A DNA stretch of 64,000 bases from Mimachlamys varia (Eukaryota; Mollusca; Bivalvia; Pectinida; Pectinidae), in the NCBI GenBank assembly GCA_947623455.1, contig OX392543.1, positions 13,204,757 to 13,268,756 on the forward strand, given 5' to 3'. Made by a program: the position numbers and the translations under genes. The stretch's first letter is position 1. Every line of letters begins with the position of its first letter. The notes under the pieces were generated by a model. That model saw only the letters and a list, made by a program, of their open reading frames with translations, ran no database searches and was not told where the DNA came from. Positions 47,630 to 59,265 of this stretch are shown piece after piece.

Positions 47630-49273
47630 TACTCGAGAACATGATATTTGAAGTGGCTGGTACATACTGCCTATTGCTGGTAACAACTTTTTCCTGTTGG
47701 TCTGTATGGACAAGTTGATGTTTCCCTTTCTTGGTGGTAACTGTGTGTAACAGGTCAGGTCCCCCGGGGAGTTATCCCCCAAAACTGGACAAAACATGTG
47801 TATTGTGTGGTAAATGTGTAATAAAACAGCTCACGTGCCCAAACGTCATTCGTGTGATTCAATGGGTTAGGAAAATGCATTATTGTATGGGAGTAATACA
47901 TTTTGTATGTTGTCACATGAGTTTCTGTTTACTTTCATGTATCATGTGATATCCTTGATGACCTGTGTAAGTGTCAGATTAATCTGCGTTTTGATTTTAA
48001 AACAGTGTTGGAATACACAGGTCTTATTTCATGATGAGATATCTATTAAATGAGTATATATATATATTATAATGCTGGATAATGTTGGCTGAATTTTATA
48101 CTTTCTAAACATCTTCTTAGAATGTTTTTTTTTAATGATTTGGTAGGACCTTCGGCGTCCGATCAGCCAAAATACGTTTGAAATAGTGATTTAAGTTTGA
48201 AAACATTTGTCTTTTTCTAACAATTGTAGTAACACTTTATAATTGGGCTACATACTTTTATTGTTTGAGGGATGAAACAGTTACGCATCAGTTATCAGTT
48301 TGGCCATATAGTGTTGTGTTAGAATCCAATACATTATGGGCATTTATAACAGAGGAACGAGTCCAATGTATAAATTTCTGGAGAAAGATTCATCTTATTT
48401 AATCAAAATCCTCATCATGACAAATCATCCTTCATTTTCCTCTCCAAAGAAGCAGCAACAAGTTTGTGACTTAACGTGAGTTGATGGAATACCTGGTAAA
48501 ACTAATTATTGGGATGATTGTTATTCCATAACACGATATAAAAACTTCTGACAGGTGCCCTTCATGTGCAGAAAACGGCATTGCAGCTATTTCTGTCACA
48601 GTTTGCGTAGTGTTGGGAACAGTTAATATCGTTATTGCATTGCCACATTGCACCGAGCAGAAAAGCAGATGATTGTACTACTTTGAAGAAGAAATCATTT
48701 ATCATTATAAATCGGCCCCTATTTTAACCCAATCAAAGCAGATGGGGCGTATTGGCACCATTTGATTCTAAATACAGCGTTCCGCCCTTTTATCTCCACA
48801 GGGTCCAGGGGGACCACCGTTAATCCGGGTTTCCACAGCCGAGGATGCTGTTTCTTAGACACCCTCTTACTGGAATGCCATTGATCAGTTAAACAGAGCA
48901 GCTTTCTTTGTGAAAATACAGATGAAATTTTGGGGAGGAATTTAATCTACTAGTGAAATAGCACACATTAATCAGTCGAGAGGTGTAGTAATTAGAAACA
49001 TAGCTGGAATCTGTAGTTTTTACTTTTGAATGAAGTCGGATATAAAAAGGTAAAATAGTGGATTATTGAGGTCGTAGAAAGGATTCTTTTAATCTCTGAC
49101 GGGAAATTCAGTTTTTATCAGATGAGTTTGTTTGGCTGCGGAAATATAGCTGCTGTAAATACCCACTAAGTGAGAAGTCAGAGTTTATTTGACTTTTACC
49201 ATCTAATATCAACAAAACACAAAATTAAAAAAAACTTTGAATGCAGACATTAAGTTTGTATTCCTACATTTTT
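47630..49273. other. Unique sequence with a possible conserved segment at 48590-48900
   Basis: 48590-48900 is GC-richer than its flanks. It contains CCAATCAAAG, and an acceptor-like CCCTTTTATCTCCACAG ending at 48801 followed by an 18-codon frame (to TAG at 48856-48858). No gene is recognised in the remainder. Confidence 0.4.
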
Positions 49274-51237
49274 AGCTCACCTGGTCCAAAGGACCAAGGT
49301 GAGCTTATGCGATACCGTGGCGTCCGTCGTCCGTCGTCCGTCCGTCGTCCGTCGTCCGTCCGTCAACAATTGACTTCTTCTTTATAACCACTGATCGGAA
49401 TTTGACCAAATTTGGTCAGAAGCATCCCTATGGGGTGGGGACTCAAAATTGTACAAATGGTTGGGCTGACCCCCCAGGGGCCTGGGGGGCGGGGCCAAAA
49501 GGGGTCAATTTGGCTATTTGATATAAACGACTTCTTCTCTGAAACCGAGCAATGTATATTGCTCATATTTGGCTGGTAGTATTACTATGGGTTGGGGATT
49601 CAAAATTGTACGAATGGTGGGGCTGACCCCCCAGGGGCCTGGGGGGCGGGGCCAAAAGGGTAAGTTGGCTATATTGATATAAACGACTTCTTCTCTGAAA
49701 CCCAGTAATATATATCGCTCATATTTGGCTGGTAGCATCACTATTGAGTGGGGATTCAAAATTGTACAAATGGTGGGGCTGACCCCCAAGGGGCCTGGGG
49801 GGCGGGGTCAAAAGGGGTCAATTTGGCTATATTGATATAAACGATTTCTTCTCTGAAACCCAGTAATGTATATCGCTTATATTTGCCTGGTAGCATTACC
49901 ATGGGGTGTGGATTCAAAATTGTATAAATGGTGGGGCTGATCCCCCAGGGGCCTGAGGGGTGGGGCCGAAAGGAGTCAATTTGGCTATAATGATAAAAAT
50001 GACTTCTTCTCTGAAACCAAGCAATGGATATTATTCATATTTGCCTGGTATCATCACTATGGGATTAGGATTCAAAATTATATGATTATGATCACGGAGG
50101 GGCCTGAGGGGTGGGGCCAAAAGGGGCACATTAGACAATATTGGTATAAATGATCTCTTTCCTGAAACTAAGCAATGTATGACATCTATATTCTAGTGGT
50201 AGAATCCAAAGGTTGCTTGAATTCAAATTTATACAAATGTTTTGGTAACCTCGATCACAATCATGGATTTAGATATGACCCCAGGGTCTGCCACGCCCTT
50301 GCAACTTGACTCCTGACTCATAACTTTTAAACGGCTGAGATCCCCACCCCAAAACTATATATACAATTGCTGGGCATTAAGAGACAATCACAATTATGAT
50401 TTTATATTTGACTCCAGGGTCTGCCACGCCCTTGAAACTTGACTCCTGAGTCATAACTTTTAAATGGTTGAGATCCCCACCCCAAAACTACATATACAAT
50501 TACTAGGAATTAAGAGATAATCACAATCATGGTTTTTGATTTGGCCCTGGGGTCTGCCACACCCTTTTAATTTGACCCCTGAGTCATAACTTTTAAACGG
50601 TTGAGATCCCCACCCCAAAACTATATATACAATTACTGGGCATTAAGAGATGATCACAATCATGGTTTTTGATTTGGCCCTGGGGTCTGCCACACCCTTT
50701 TAATTTGACCCCTGAGTCATAACTTTTAAACGGTTGAGATCCCCACCCCAAAACTATATATACAATTGCTGGGCATTATCAGATGATCACAATCATGGTT
50801 TATGTTTTGACCCCAGGGTTTGCCACGCCCTTGTAAATTGACTTCGGAGTCATAACTTTTAAACAGTTGAGATCCCCACCCCAAAACTATATATACAATT
50901 GCTCGGCATTAAGAGACAATCACAATCATGATTTCATATTTGATCCAAGGGTCTGCCACACCCTTGCAAATTGACTCCTGAGTCGTAACTTTTGAATGGT
51001 CGAGATCCCCACCCCGAAACTATACATACAATTACTGGGCATTAAGAGATGATCACAATCATGGTTTTTGATTTGGCCCTGGGGTCTGCCACACACTTTT
51101 AATTTGACCCCTGAGTCATAACTTTTACACAGTTGAGATCCCCACCCCAAAACTATACATACAATTACTGGGCATAAAGAGATGATCACAATCATGGTTT
51201 TTGATTTGGCCCTGGGGTTTGCGACACACTTTTAATT
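49274..51237 (+). mobile_element. Bivalve composite repeat, first copy: head plus two kinds of internal monomer
   Basis: The head is a hairpin, AGCTCACCTGGTCC paired with GGACCAAGGTGAGCT (49274-49306), then GCTTATGCGATACCGTGGCG and a CGTCCGT run. Six monomers of about 157 bp follow (one CAAAATTGTAC each, first at 49444, then 49601, 49757, 49915, 50073, 50224). A second, unrelated monomer of exactly 133 bp then fills 50228-51237. The family is very abundant in bivalve assemblies by recollection. The 67- and 91-codon minus-strand frames (PTICTILNPHPIVMLPAKYE type) come from the 157-bp monomer. No 3' terminus is present before the next head. Confidence 0.85.
50228..51237. repeat. 133-bp satellite monomers, seven to eight copies, exact period
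   Basis: GAGATCCCCACCCCAAAACT occurs with its TCCCC at 50341, 50474, 50607, 50740, 50873, 51006 and 51139, exactly 133 bp each time. Each unit also holds GACCCCTGAGTCATAACTTT and GGTCTGCCAC. The last unit stops inside CACACTTTTAATT, where the next composite-repeat head begins. Confidence 0.93.
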
Positions 51238-51970
51238 AGCTCACCTGGTCCAAAGGACCAGGGTGAGCTTATGCCATACCGTGGCGTCCGTCCGTCGTCC
51301 GTCGTCCGTCGTCCGTCCGTCAACAATTGACTTCTTCTTAATAACCACTTGTTGGAATTCAACCAAATTTGGTCAGAAGTATTCCTATTGGGTGGGGACT
51401 CAAAATTGTACAAATGGTTGGGCTGGCCCCCCAGGGGCCTGGGGGGCGGGGTCAAAAGGGGTCAATTTGGCTATATTGATAAAAAACATCTTCTTTTCTG
51501 AAACCGTACAATGTATATCACTCATATTTGGCTGGTAGCATCACTATGGGGTGGGGATTCAAAATTGTACAAATGGTGGGTCTGACCCCTAAGGGGCCTG
51601 GGGGGTGGGGCCAAGAGGTAAATTTGGCTATATTGATATAAACAACTTCTTTTCTGAAACTGAGCAATGTATATTGCTTATATTTGGCTGGTAGCATTAC
51701 TATGGGGTGAGGATTCAAAATTGTACAAATGGTGGGTCTGACCCCCAAGGGGCCTGGGGGGTGGGGCCAAAAGTGGCCAATTTGGCTATATTGATAAAAA
51801 ACATCTTCTTTTCTGAAACTGTACAATGTATATCACTCATATTTGGCTGGTAGCATCACTATAGGGTGGGGATTCAAAATTGTACAAATAGTGGGAGGTC
51901 TCAAACTGAAAATGTGTACATAAAATATTTTGAACCAGGTGAGCGATACAGGCCCTCTGGGCCTCTTGTT
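51238..51970 (+). mobile_element. Bivalve composite repeat, second copy, complete ends
   Basis: It has the same hairpin head (AGCTCACCTGGTCCAAAGGA) and CGTCCGT run as the first copy, then about three 157-bp monomers, then the terminus AACCAGGTGAGCGATACAGG and CCCTCTGGGCCTCTTGTT. AGCTCACCTGGT at the left and ACCAGGTGAGC at the right are inverted. AGGCCCTCTGGGCCT near the end is itself a small hairpin. At 733 bp this copy looks intact and non-coding. Confidence 0.88.
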
Positions 51971-51982
51971 ATTTTTGATTGT

Positions 51983-52275
51983 GGTAGAGTTATCTCCCTT
52001 AAGGGTAATTCTTACATGACACACTATACCTATTATTGTGATAGAAATATCTCCCTTAATAATCATTTTTACCTGACACATTATACTTAATTGTTTGTGT
52101 TTCAGTTGTCTTCTCTGATGATATTCTTACGCGAGACATATGCATTGAACCTGTGATTTTGTTAGAGTTATCTCCCTAAGTATTAACCTGATTATGTTGT
52201 GCTACAGTTGCTTCCCTTTATGATCTTTCTTACCTGACACCTGCTCGTGGTTTGTATCACAGTTGTTTTCTTGAA
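51983..52275. repeat. Decayed tandem repeat with TTATCTCCCTTA motifs
   Basis: Repeats of about 60-75 bp pairing AGTTATCTCCCTTAAG-like with ATTCTTACCTGACAC-like segments are recognisable at 51985, 52045, 52100, 52160 and 52205. Divergence is high. The GGGAGATAACT motif also occurs in the 34977-35413 array. Confidence 0.6.
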
Positions 52276-54254
52276 GGAGAATTTCTATCAGTCACACTCA
52301 ACCTTAATTGAAGATAATTCTTGATACTTTATATTGTGTTTGTTTGTAAGAGAACTTTGTCCATATAAAACCTTTGCCACATGTATAGTGCCTCTGGACG
52401 CCTTTAAGAGAATAATATTACACAGGAAATTTATGAACACTCTGTATTATAACACATCGTTACCCTTACCAGGGACTTAATTTAAGTTCATTATGAGCCA
52501 GAACATATTTTAACAATAAATACTCAGCGCTTGAATTTCAGTGTTCACAGTGTGTTAGGAGGTTGATGGGGAAAATTTAATTAGGCTCAAGATAAGTTGT
52601 GTAATATATTTCATTTGCTTCACTCTAGGAACTCCGATACAAATGAAATTGAAAAAGTTATCTCCCATTGGTAAAATTTTCAAGAATTTACATAATCAAA
52701 TAACTCAGAGTAACCAGATTCTTATCAATGACTGCAGCATCGGTTAATAAAATGAGATCCATTTCATGCATTCATACAAGATATTTACTCGTAACTTAAT
52801 TAGTGTGGAATTCTCATGTAAAGGAAATGCTAGGTTTACGATTCTCACAGAGAGAAGTCTTTTATAAGTCATTCTCTGGAGTTACGCCTCTTAGAAAGTG
52901 AACTCTCCTGTAAAGAGATATGATTGTGAGTAAGCATACAGAGCTTTAAGATAGTGACAAGATGGGTGTGTCTTAGCTAGGAATATGACTGTGAATTAAC
53001 ACTTAAAGAAATCGAGAGTGAAACTGATGCTGGGGGTGTGATGGTATTTCAGTATTAACTATGATACAAGACGCTGATGATGCTGGAGTGTGATGGTATT
53101 AAAGCATTAACTGTGTGGTATCAGGACAGGATTCCTAGACTTATGTGTCGACAGATGTGACAGGTTAAAAGGATAAAGGGATCAAGTGAATGCAAAAAGG
53201 GAAAGAAATGTCTGAAAAAATTATCATGAAAAATAGGATGCTGGTGCTGAAATCAAGAAATGACAAAGTGAAAACACAAAAAGCAAAAAAGGTTAGCATT
53301 GAAAAAATGTACAATGTTCCAGAAAGGAATGAATTTCAGAAATCATGAGAGGGAAGGTGTTTTATGGTTTGAGGAGAGATAGCAGTCTACAGCTTGAGAC
53401 TGATATACCATGACGATAGGGATTATAATGTCAGAGAGGTTGACAGGGGAAGTAATGATAAGGGGGGTGGGGGTGGGGTATGGTGTGATATCATGTTGGA
53501 AGGTTGATTGTGTGAGAGATGACTATGTTGGGAGGTTTACAAGGTTGGTTTAATGGAGAGGGGGGGGGGATATTATTTATTAGAAATAATTTAATTGGGT
53601 TGCCTTTAAGCATACTATTATTTGTTTTTGGGATTTTTTTTTGGGGGGGGGGGGATGGGGTTGACAAGTGGCAATACAAATTACTCACATACTTGTATTA
53701 AGTGATGATAGCTGAATATTTAGCCAGAGGGTCTTCTCTCATCAGTATATGTAAAATGTATCATTTAAACAAAAATAAACTCAGGAAGGAAGTTCAGAAC
53801 AGTATGTCCAATGGGCACCTATTTAGACATGTGTTCTATCCTAATAAACATTTCCTGGACATGAATGATGTCATGCAATATTTGAACTATAGAAACTGAT
53901 AGTAATATGGTGGAAGGATGGAACAAAAAAGGTATAAATTCCCATTACCATTGAAAATACCAGGTCTCTGTTTCAGAGAAGAGAAAAATAAAAGTTGATG
54001 ACTGAAAATCACTTTTTTATTTTTTGCTAGAAGTCAGGTGTTGGAAAGCTTTCATGATGTAGAACATTTATGTAAACAACAGTATTGCTACCATTTAACT
54101 GTAGGGTTGAATTATAACAGATAAAAACAACTCCAATATAACCATGAAATAATAAAAATCTGATGACAAATATTATCCATCAAAATTAAAGTTTAGATTT
54201 TTTGTCCCTGGCAAGACTGAGAGGCCATAGCTGTAAAGATATTATGTATGGTTG
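52276..54254. other. Unique sequence with G-runs
   Basis: G-runs at about 53462-53478, 53562-53570 and 53643-53654. Frames of 60-65 codons, including one at 53702-53899, show no family resemblance. Confidence 0.45.
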
Positions 54255-57250
54255 TAGGGGAGGGGGGCTGGTGTCATCATTATCAGCTGTAATGATGGGG
54301 GGGGGGGGGGCTGGTATTATCAGCTGTATGGATGGGGATGGGGGGCTGGTGTTATCAGCTGTAATGATGGGGATGGGGGGGGCTGGTGTCATCAGATGTA
54401 ATGATGGGAGGGGGGACTGGTGTCATCAGATGTAATGATGGGGAGGGGAGGGCTGGTGTCATCAGATGTAATGATGGGGAGGGGAGGGCTGGTGTCATCA
54501 GCTGTAATGATGGGGATGGGGGGCTGGTGTTATCAGATGTAATGATGGGAGGGGGGACTGGTGTCATCAGATGTAATGTTGGGATGGGGGGGCTGGTGTC
54601 ATCAGATGTAATGATGAGGGGGGGGGGGGTGTTATCGGCTGTAATGATGGGGGGGGGGGGCTGGTGTCATCAGATGTAATGATGAGGGGGGGGGACTGGT
54701 GTCATCAGATGTAATGATGGGAGGGGGGACTGGTGTCATCAGATGTAATGATGGGGAGGGGAGGACTGGTGTTATCAGCTGTAATGATGGGGATGGGGGG
54801 CTGGTGTTATCAGCTGTAATGATGGGGATGGGGGGCTGGTGTTATCAGATGTAATGATGGGAGGGGGGACTGGTGTCATCAGATGTAATGTTGGGATGGG
54901 GGGGCTGGTGTCATCAGATGTAATGATGAGGGGGGGGGGGTGTTATCAGCTGTAATGATGGGGGGGGGGGCTGGTGTCATCAGATGTAATGATGAGGGGG
55001 GGGGGGTGTTATCGGCTGTAATGATGGGGGGGGGGGCTGGTGTCATCAGATGTAATGATGAGGGAGGGGGGGTGTTATCGGCTGTAATGATGGGGGGGGG
55101 GGCTGGTGTCATCAGATGTAATGATGGGGGGGGGGGGGGCTGGTGTTATCAGCTGTAATGATGGGGGGGGGGGGCTGGTGTTATCAGATGTAATGATGGG
55201 GAGGGGAGGGCTGGTGTCATCAGATGTAATGATGGGGGGGGGGGGCTGGTGTTATCAGATGTAATGATGGGGATGGGGGGCTGGTGTTATCAGCTGTAAT
55301 GATGGGGATGGGGGGCTGGTGTCATCAGATGTAATGATGGGGAGGGGGGGGGGGGCTGGTGTTATCAGCTGTAATGATGGGGATGGGGGGCTGGTGTCAT
55401 CAGATGTAATGATGGGGAGGGGAGGGCTGGTGTCATCAGATGTAATGATGGGGATGGGGGGCTGGTGTTATCAGCTGTAATGATGGGGATGGGGGGGCTG
55501 GTGTTATCAGATGTAATGATGGGGGGGGGGGGGGGGGGCTGGTGTTATCAGATGTAATGATGGGGGGTGGGGGGCTGGTGTTATCAGCTGTATGGATGGG
55601 GATGGGGGGCTGGTGTTATCAGATGCAATGATGGGGGGGGGGGGGGGCTGGTGTTATCAGATATAATGATGGGGGGGGGGGGGCTGGTGTTATCAGATGT
55701 AATGATGGGGGGTGGGGGGGCTGGTGTTATCAGCTGTATGGATGGGGATGGGGGGCTGGTGTTATCAGATGCAATGATGGGGGGGGGGGGCAGGTGTCAT
55801 CAGATGTAATGATTAGGGGGGGTGTTATCGGCTGTAATGATGGGGGGGGGGGGGGGGCTGGTGTCATCAGAGGTAATGATGGGGGGGGGGGGGGGCTGGT
55901 GTTATCAGCTGTAATGATGGGGATGGGGGGCTGGTGTTATCAGCTGTAATGATGGGGGGGGGGGGGCTGGTGTCATCAGATGTAATGATGGGGGGGGGGG
56001 GCAGGTGTCATCAGATGTAATGATTAGGGGGGGTGTTATCGGCTGTAATGATGGGGGGCTGGTGTCATCAGATGCAATGATGGGGGGGGGGGCAGGTGTC
56101 ATCAGATGTAATGATTAGGGGGGGTGTTATCGGCTGTAATGATGGGGGGGGGGGGGGGGCTGGTGTTATCAGCTGTAATGATGGGGATGGGGGGCTGGTG
56201 TTATCAGCTGTAATGATGGGGGGGGGGGGGGCTGGTGTCATCAGATGTAATGATGGGGGGGGGGGGCTGGTGTCATCAGATGCAATGATGGGGGGGGGGG
56301 GGCAGGTGTCATCAGATGTAATGATTAGGGGGGGTGTTATCGGCTGTAATGATGGGGGGGGGGGGCAGGTGTCATCAGATGTAATGATTAGGGGGGGTGT
56401 TATCGGCTGTAATGATGGGGGGGGGGGGCTGGTGTCATCAGAGGTAATGATGGGGGGGGGGGGGGCTGGTGTTATCAGCTGTAATGATGGGGATGGGGGG
56501 CTGGTGTTATCAGCTGTAATGATGGGGGGGGGGGCTGGTGTTATCAGATGTAATGATGGGGAGGGGAGGGCTGGTGTTATCAGATGTAATGATGGGGGTG
56601 GGGGGCTGGTGTCATCAGATGTAATGATGGGGGTGGGGGGGGGCTGGTGTCATCAGATGTAATGATGAGGGGGGGGGGGCTGGTGTTATCAGATGTAATG
56701 ATGGGGGTGGGGGGGGGGCTGGTGTCATCAGATGTAATGATGGGGGTGGGGGGGGGCTGGTGTCATCAGATGTAATGATGAGGGGGGGGGGGCTGGTGTC
56801 ATCAGATGTAATGATGGGGGGGGGGGGGGTATCGGCTGTAATGATGGGGGGGGGGGTATCGGCTGTAATGATGGGGGGGGGGGGGGGCTGGTGTCATCAG
56901 ATGTAATGATGGGGGGGGGGGGGTATCGGCTGTAATGATGGGGGGGGGGGCTGGTGTCATCAGATGTAATGATGGGGGGGGGGGGGGCTGGTGTCATCAG
57001 ATGTAATGATGAGGGGGGGGTTATCAGCTGTAATGATGGGGGGGGGGCTGGTGTTATCAGCTGTAATGATGGGGGGGGGGGGGGCTGGTGTCATCAGATG
57101 TAATGATGGGGGGGGGGGGGCTGGTGTTATCAGCTGTAATGATGGGGATGGGGGGCTGGTGTTATCAGCTGTAATGATGGGGGGGGGGGGGGGCTGGTGT
57201 TATCAGATGTAATGATGGGGGGGGGGGGCTGGTGTCATCAGCTGTAATGA
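54255..57250. repeat. 3-kb G-rich 36-bp minisatellite, roughly 80 copies
   Basis: The unit alternates between GGCTGGTGTTATCAGCTGTA and GGCTGGTGTCATCAGATGTA, followed by ATGATGG and a run of 4-19 G with optional A or T interruptions. Unit length varies around 34-40 bp, mainly through the G-run. Larger blocks are duplicated: a segment with the rare ATGTTGGGATGGGG variant recurs with an offset of 312 bp (tt at 54579 and 54891), and a block with GATTAGGGGGGGTGTTATCG recurs near 55810, 56026, 56113, 56326 and 56387. Frames up to 188 codons are by-products. G-run lengths may contain sequencing error. Confidence 0.97.
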
Positions 57251-57778
57251 CTGTGTGGTGTCGGGGTTATTGTGTACTTTATTATAAATACCAGAAATTA
57301 CCAGCATTAGGCGTTGTGATACAACACGCAGATAAAAATATTTATACAAAAACAAGTGTCAGTATCTGAAATCTGATCTGTATGAATGGTGATACAGTTA
57401 TATTAGGCCGGGAGACAGACCTTCCCAGTGTGGTGACTGTATAGTGACCTTCTGTGGTACACACCATACAACAGCACTGCAAATATAATCACTGTACTTA
57501 TAGCCTTGTCACTGTGGTTTCCTGTGTTTCTATCATATTTCTGTTTATTTTGTATTGTGATTTTTTGACAACATACTTGTAATAATTTTGTTTAAGTTGT
57601 TTTTCACTGATGTTAAATCAAGTATATTTTTGAATTTTTGAAGATTAGATAGTAATTAAATATTTGAAAAATAAAAGGAAAACAAAATTTGAATCCTACT
57701 TAAAGACTTGCTCCCGTCTGTAGAATAGTATACAAATATTGGATTACCTTCAAAATTATTAGACTTTTTTATAAGTAC
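57251..57778. other. Unique sequence
   Basis: No gene or repeat was recognised here. Confidence 0.4.
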
Positions 57779-58255
57779 CAACCATCCAACTACTGACCAC
57801 GCTTACCGTTGCTTAACTAGCGTTAGCGGGTCCCTGGGTTTGCCCGGTTATACCGCATGACTGAAAAATCTAGCTTGCCATTTAGGGAGTATTTCCCCTG
57901 CATATACCTAGCTGGACATTACATTATTCCCCCCTCCGAAAAAGTTTCGGCCCAAGACTTGGCCTGGGACTCTGTAGGTTCTTCTCTGTGTATCAATGCA
58001 CCTTCCCAAACCAACGCGAACTGACCTTACATGATCACACAGAGTCACTATGCCACCACCAAATGTAACTGTGCAGGCGGTCACCCATCCAACTACTGAC
58101 CACACTGGGTCACCCATCCAACTACTGACCACACTCGATCAGATCAACGTTGCTTAACTAGCGTGAACAGGTCCCCAGGTTATACTGCATGGCTGAAAAA
58201 GCTAGCTTGCCAGTAAGGCAGTATTTCCCTCCCATATACATGTACCAAGCTGGAC
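57779..58255 (-). repeat. Two copies of a 5S rRNA-like repeat, minus strand
   Basis: On the minus strand the right copy reads GTTAAGCAACGTTGATCTGA then GTGGTCAGTAGTTGGATGGG and TGACCGCCTG. GTTAAGCAACG, GGTCAGTA and TTGGATGGGTGACCGCCTG match the middle and box C of eukaryotic 5S rRNA in order, with an extra GATCTGATC-type insertion. The left copy (from 57779) has the same core without the insertion. Both share a 5' extension with GCTAGCTTTTTCAGCCATGC and a TGTCCAGCT segment. The CACCCATCC part of the right copy is duplicated (period 29, 58080 and 58109). This is not a functional 5S gene, because the 5' half is not 5S-like. Confidence 0.75.
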
Positions 58256-59265
58256 ATTACCATGATGCGGATGTCTTATTTTAAGTTTGAAACTAGATCG
58301 AAGTAAAAAAAAATTCAAAGAAATTCCTGTGATCATGAAATTGCATTTAATCCTTCGAGGTGCAGAAAAACCCTGCAGTTCTTTAGGTGATAATCCATTT
58401 AGAACAAATAAAACAAGTAACCTGGCCACGAAATAGCATTTCACCCCTGGAGCCACACAATAACCTGGAATATATTTGAGGGGATAATCTGTTTAAGAAT
58501 TAAATAAAAAAAGGTACCTTGGCCACGTTTATACGATAACTTCTGCCTATATATAGCCTCCAGCTTTGTGTGAATGTGGAGATTGAGAGCTGAGTAGTAG
58601 TTTAGTGTCCTGTGTTTGGTACAAACCGTTATCTGTATACATAAAATTGGTGTATAAAATGATACACTGAATATAGACATTTTATTTTATTTGTGTATAT
58701 ATATGAATTGATGTATAGAAAGAAGGATATCGGAGATCTATGGCCGATGCTTTGATCACTGTAGCCAGAGGCACCACCATCTGATTGTTCCGTTACTATG
58801 ACATCTAGATGGTTACGGTAAATTACCGTTGGTGGCATGGATACATTCAAAATCTCAATATGATTGAAAAAGATAGTTTATTATGACTAGCTCCAGTCTC
58901 AGATAGAAGATACTATGTATAATATGTAGTTCCATATGACCGTCCGAGGTTCGTTGAATACGTATGAACTCGGTCGGGACCAAAGGAACTGTTCGGCAAA
59001 TGATGGGTATTCGAGTAAACTGGGTTCGAGTAATGACAGTTAAATTTTATAGTAAAGCAAAGCTAAGTGAGACTGTTACTAGGGCAGCCATTGCTACAGG
59101 GAGGACTTGATGGATGATGTTAGAATCACATGGTTGCCCGGCTGTTTCATTTATGATGGATACATTTAAATTGTTGCGGTGACATTTGTTTTTCAAATTG
59201 CTGCATTGTATTTGGGCAAGTTGTATGATGTGCTGCTTAGATATTGAATTTATGGACTAGAAGGT
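58256..59265. other. Unique sequence
   Basis: No gene was recognised. The palindrome CGGTAAATTACCG lies at 58816-58828. Confidence 0.4.

Noticed and set aside
49363..51826. Minus-strand frames repeating PTICTILNPHPIVMLPAKYE
   Set aside because: They arise from the 157-bp monomer of the bivalve composite repeat. Such peptides appear in automatic annotations but are not genes.
54202..57212. Many Gly-rich frames up to 188 codons
   Set aside because: They are translations of the G-run minisatellite on either strand. Frame continuity depends on G-run lengths that are themselves unreliable.
57779..58255. Functional 5S rRNA gene
   Set aside because: Only the middle and 3' portion resemble 5S. The 5' half and terminator context are missing, and one copy has an insertion.
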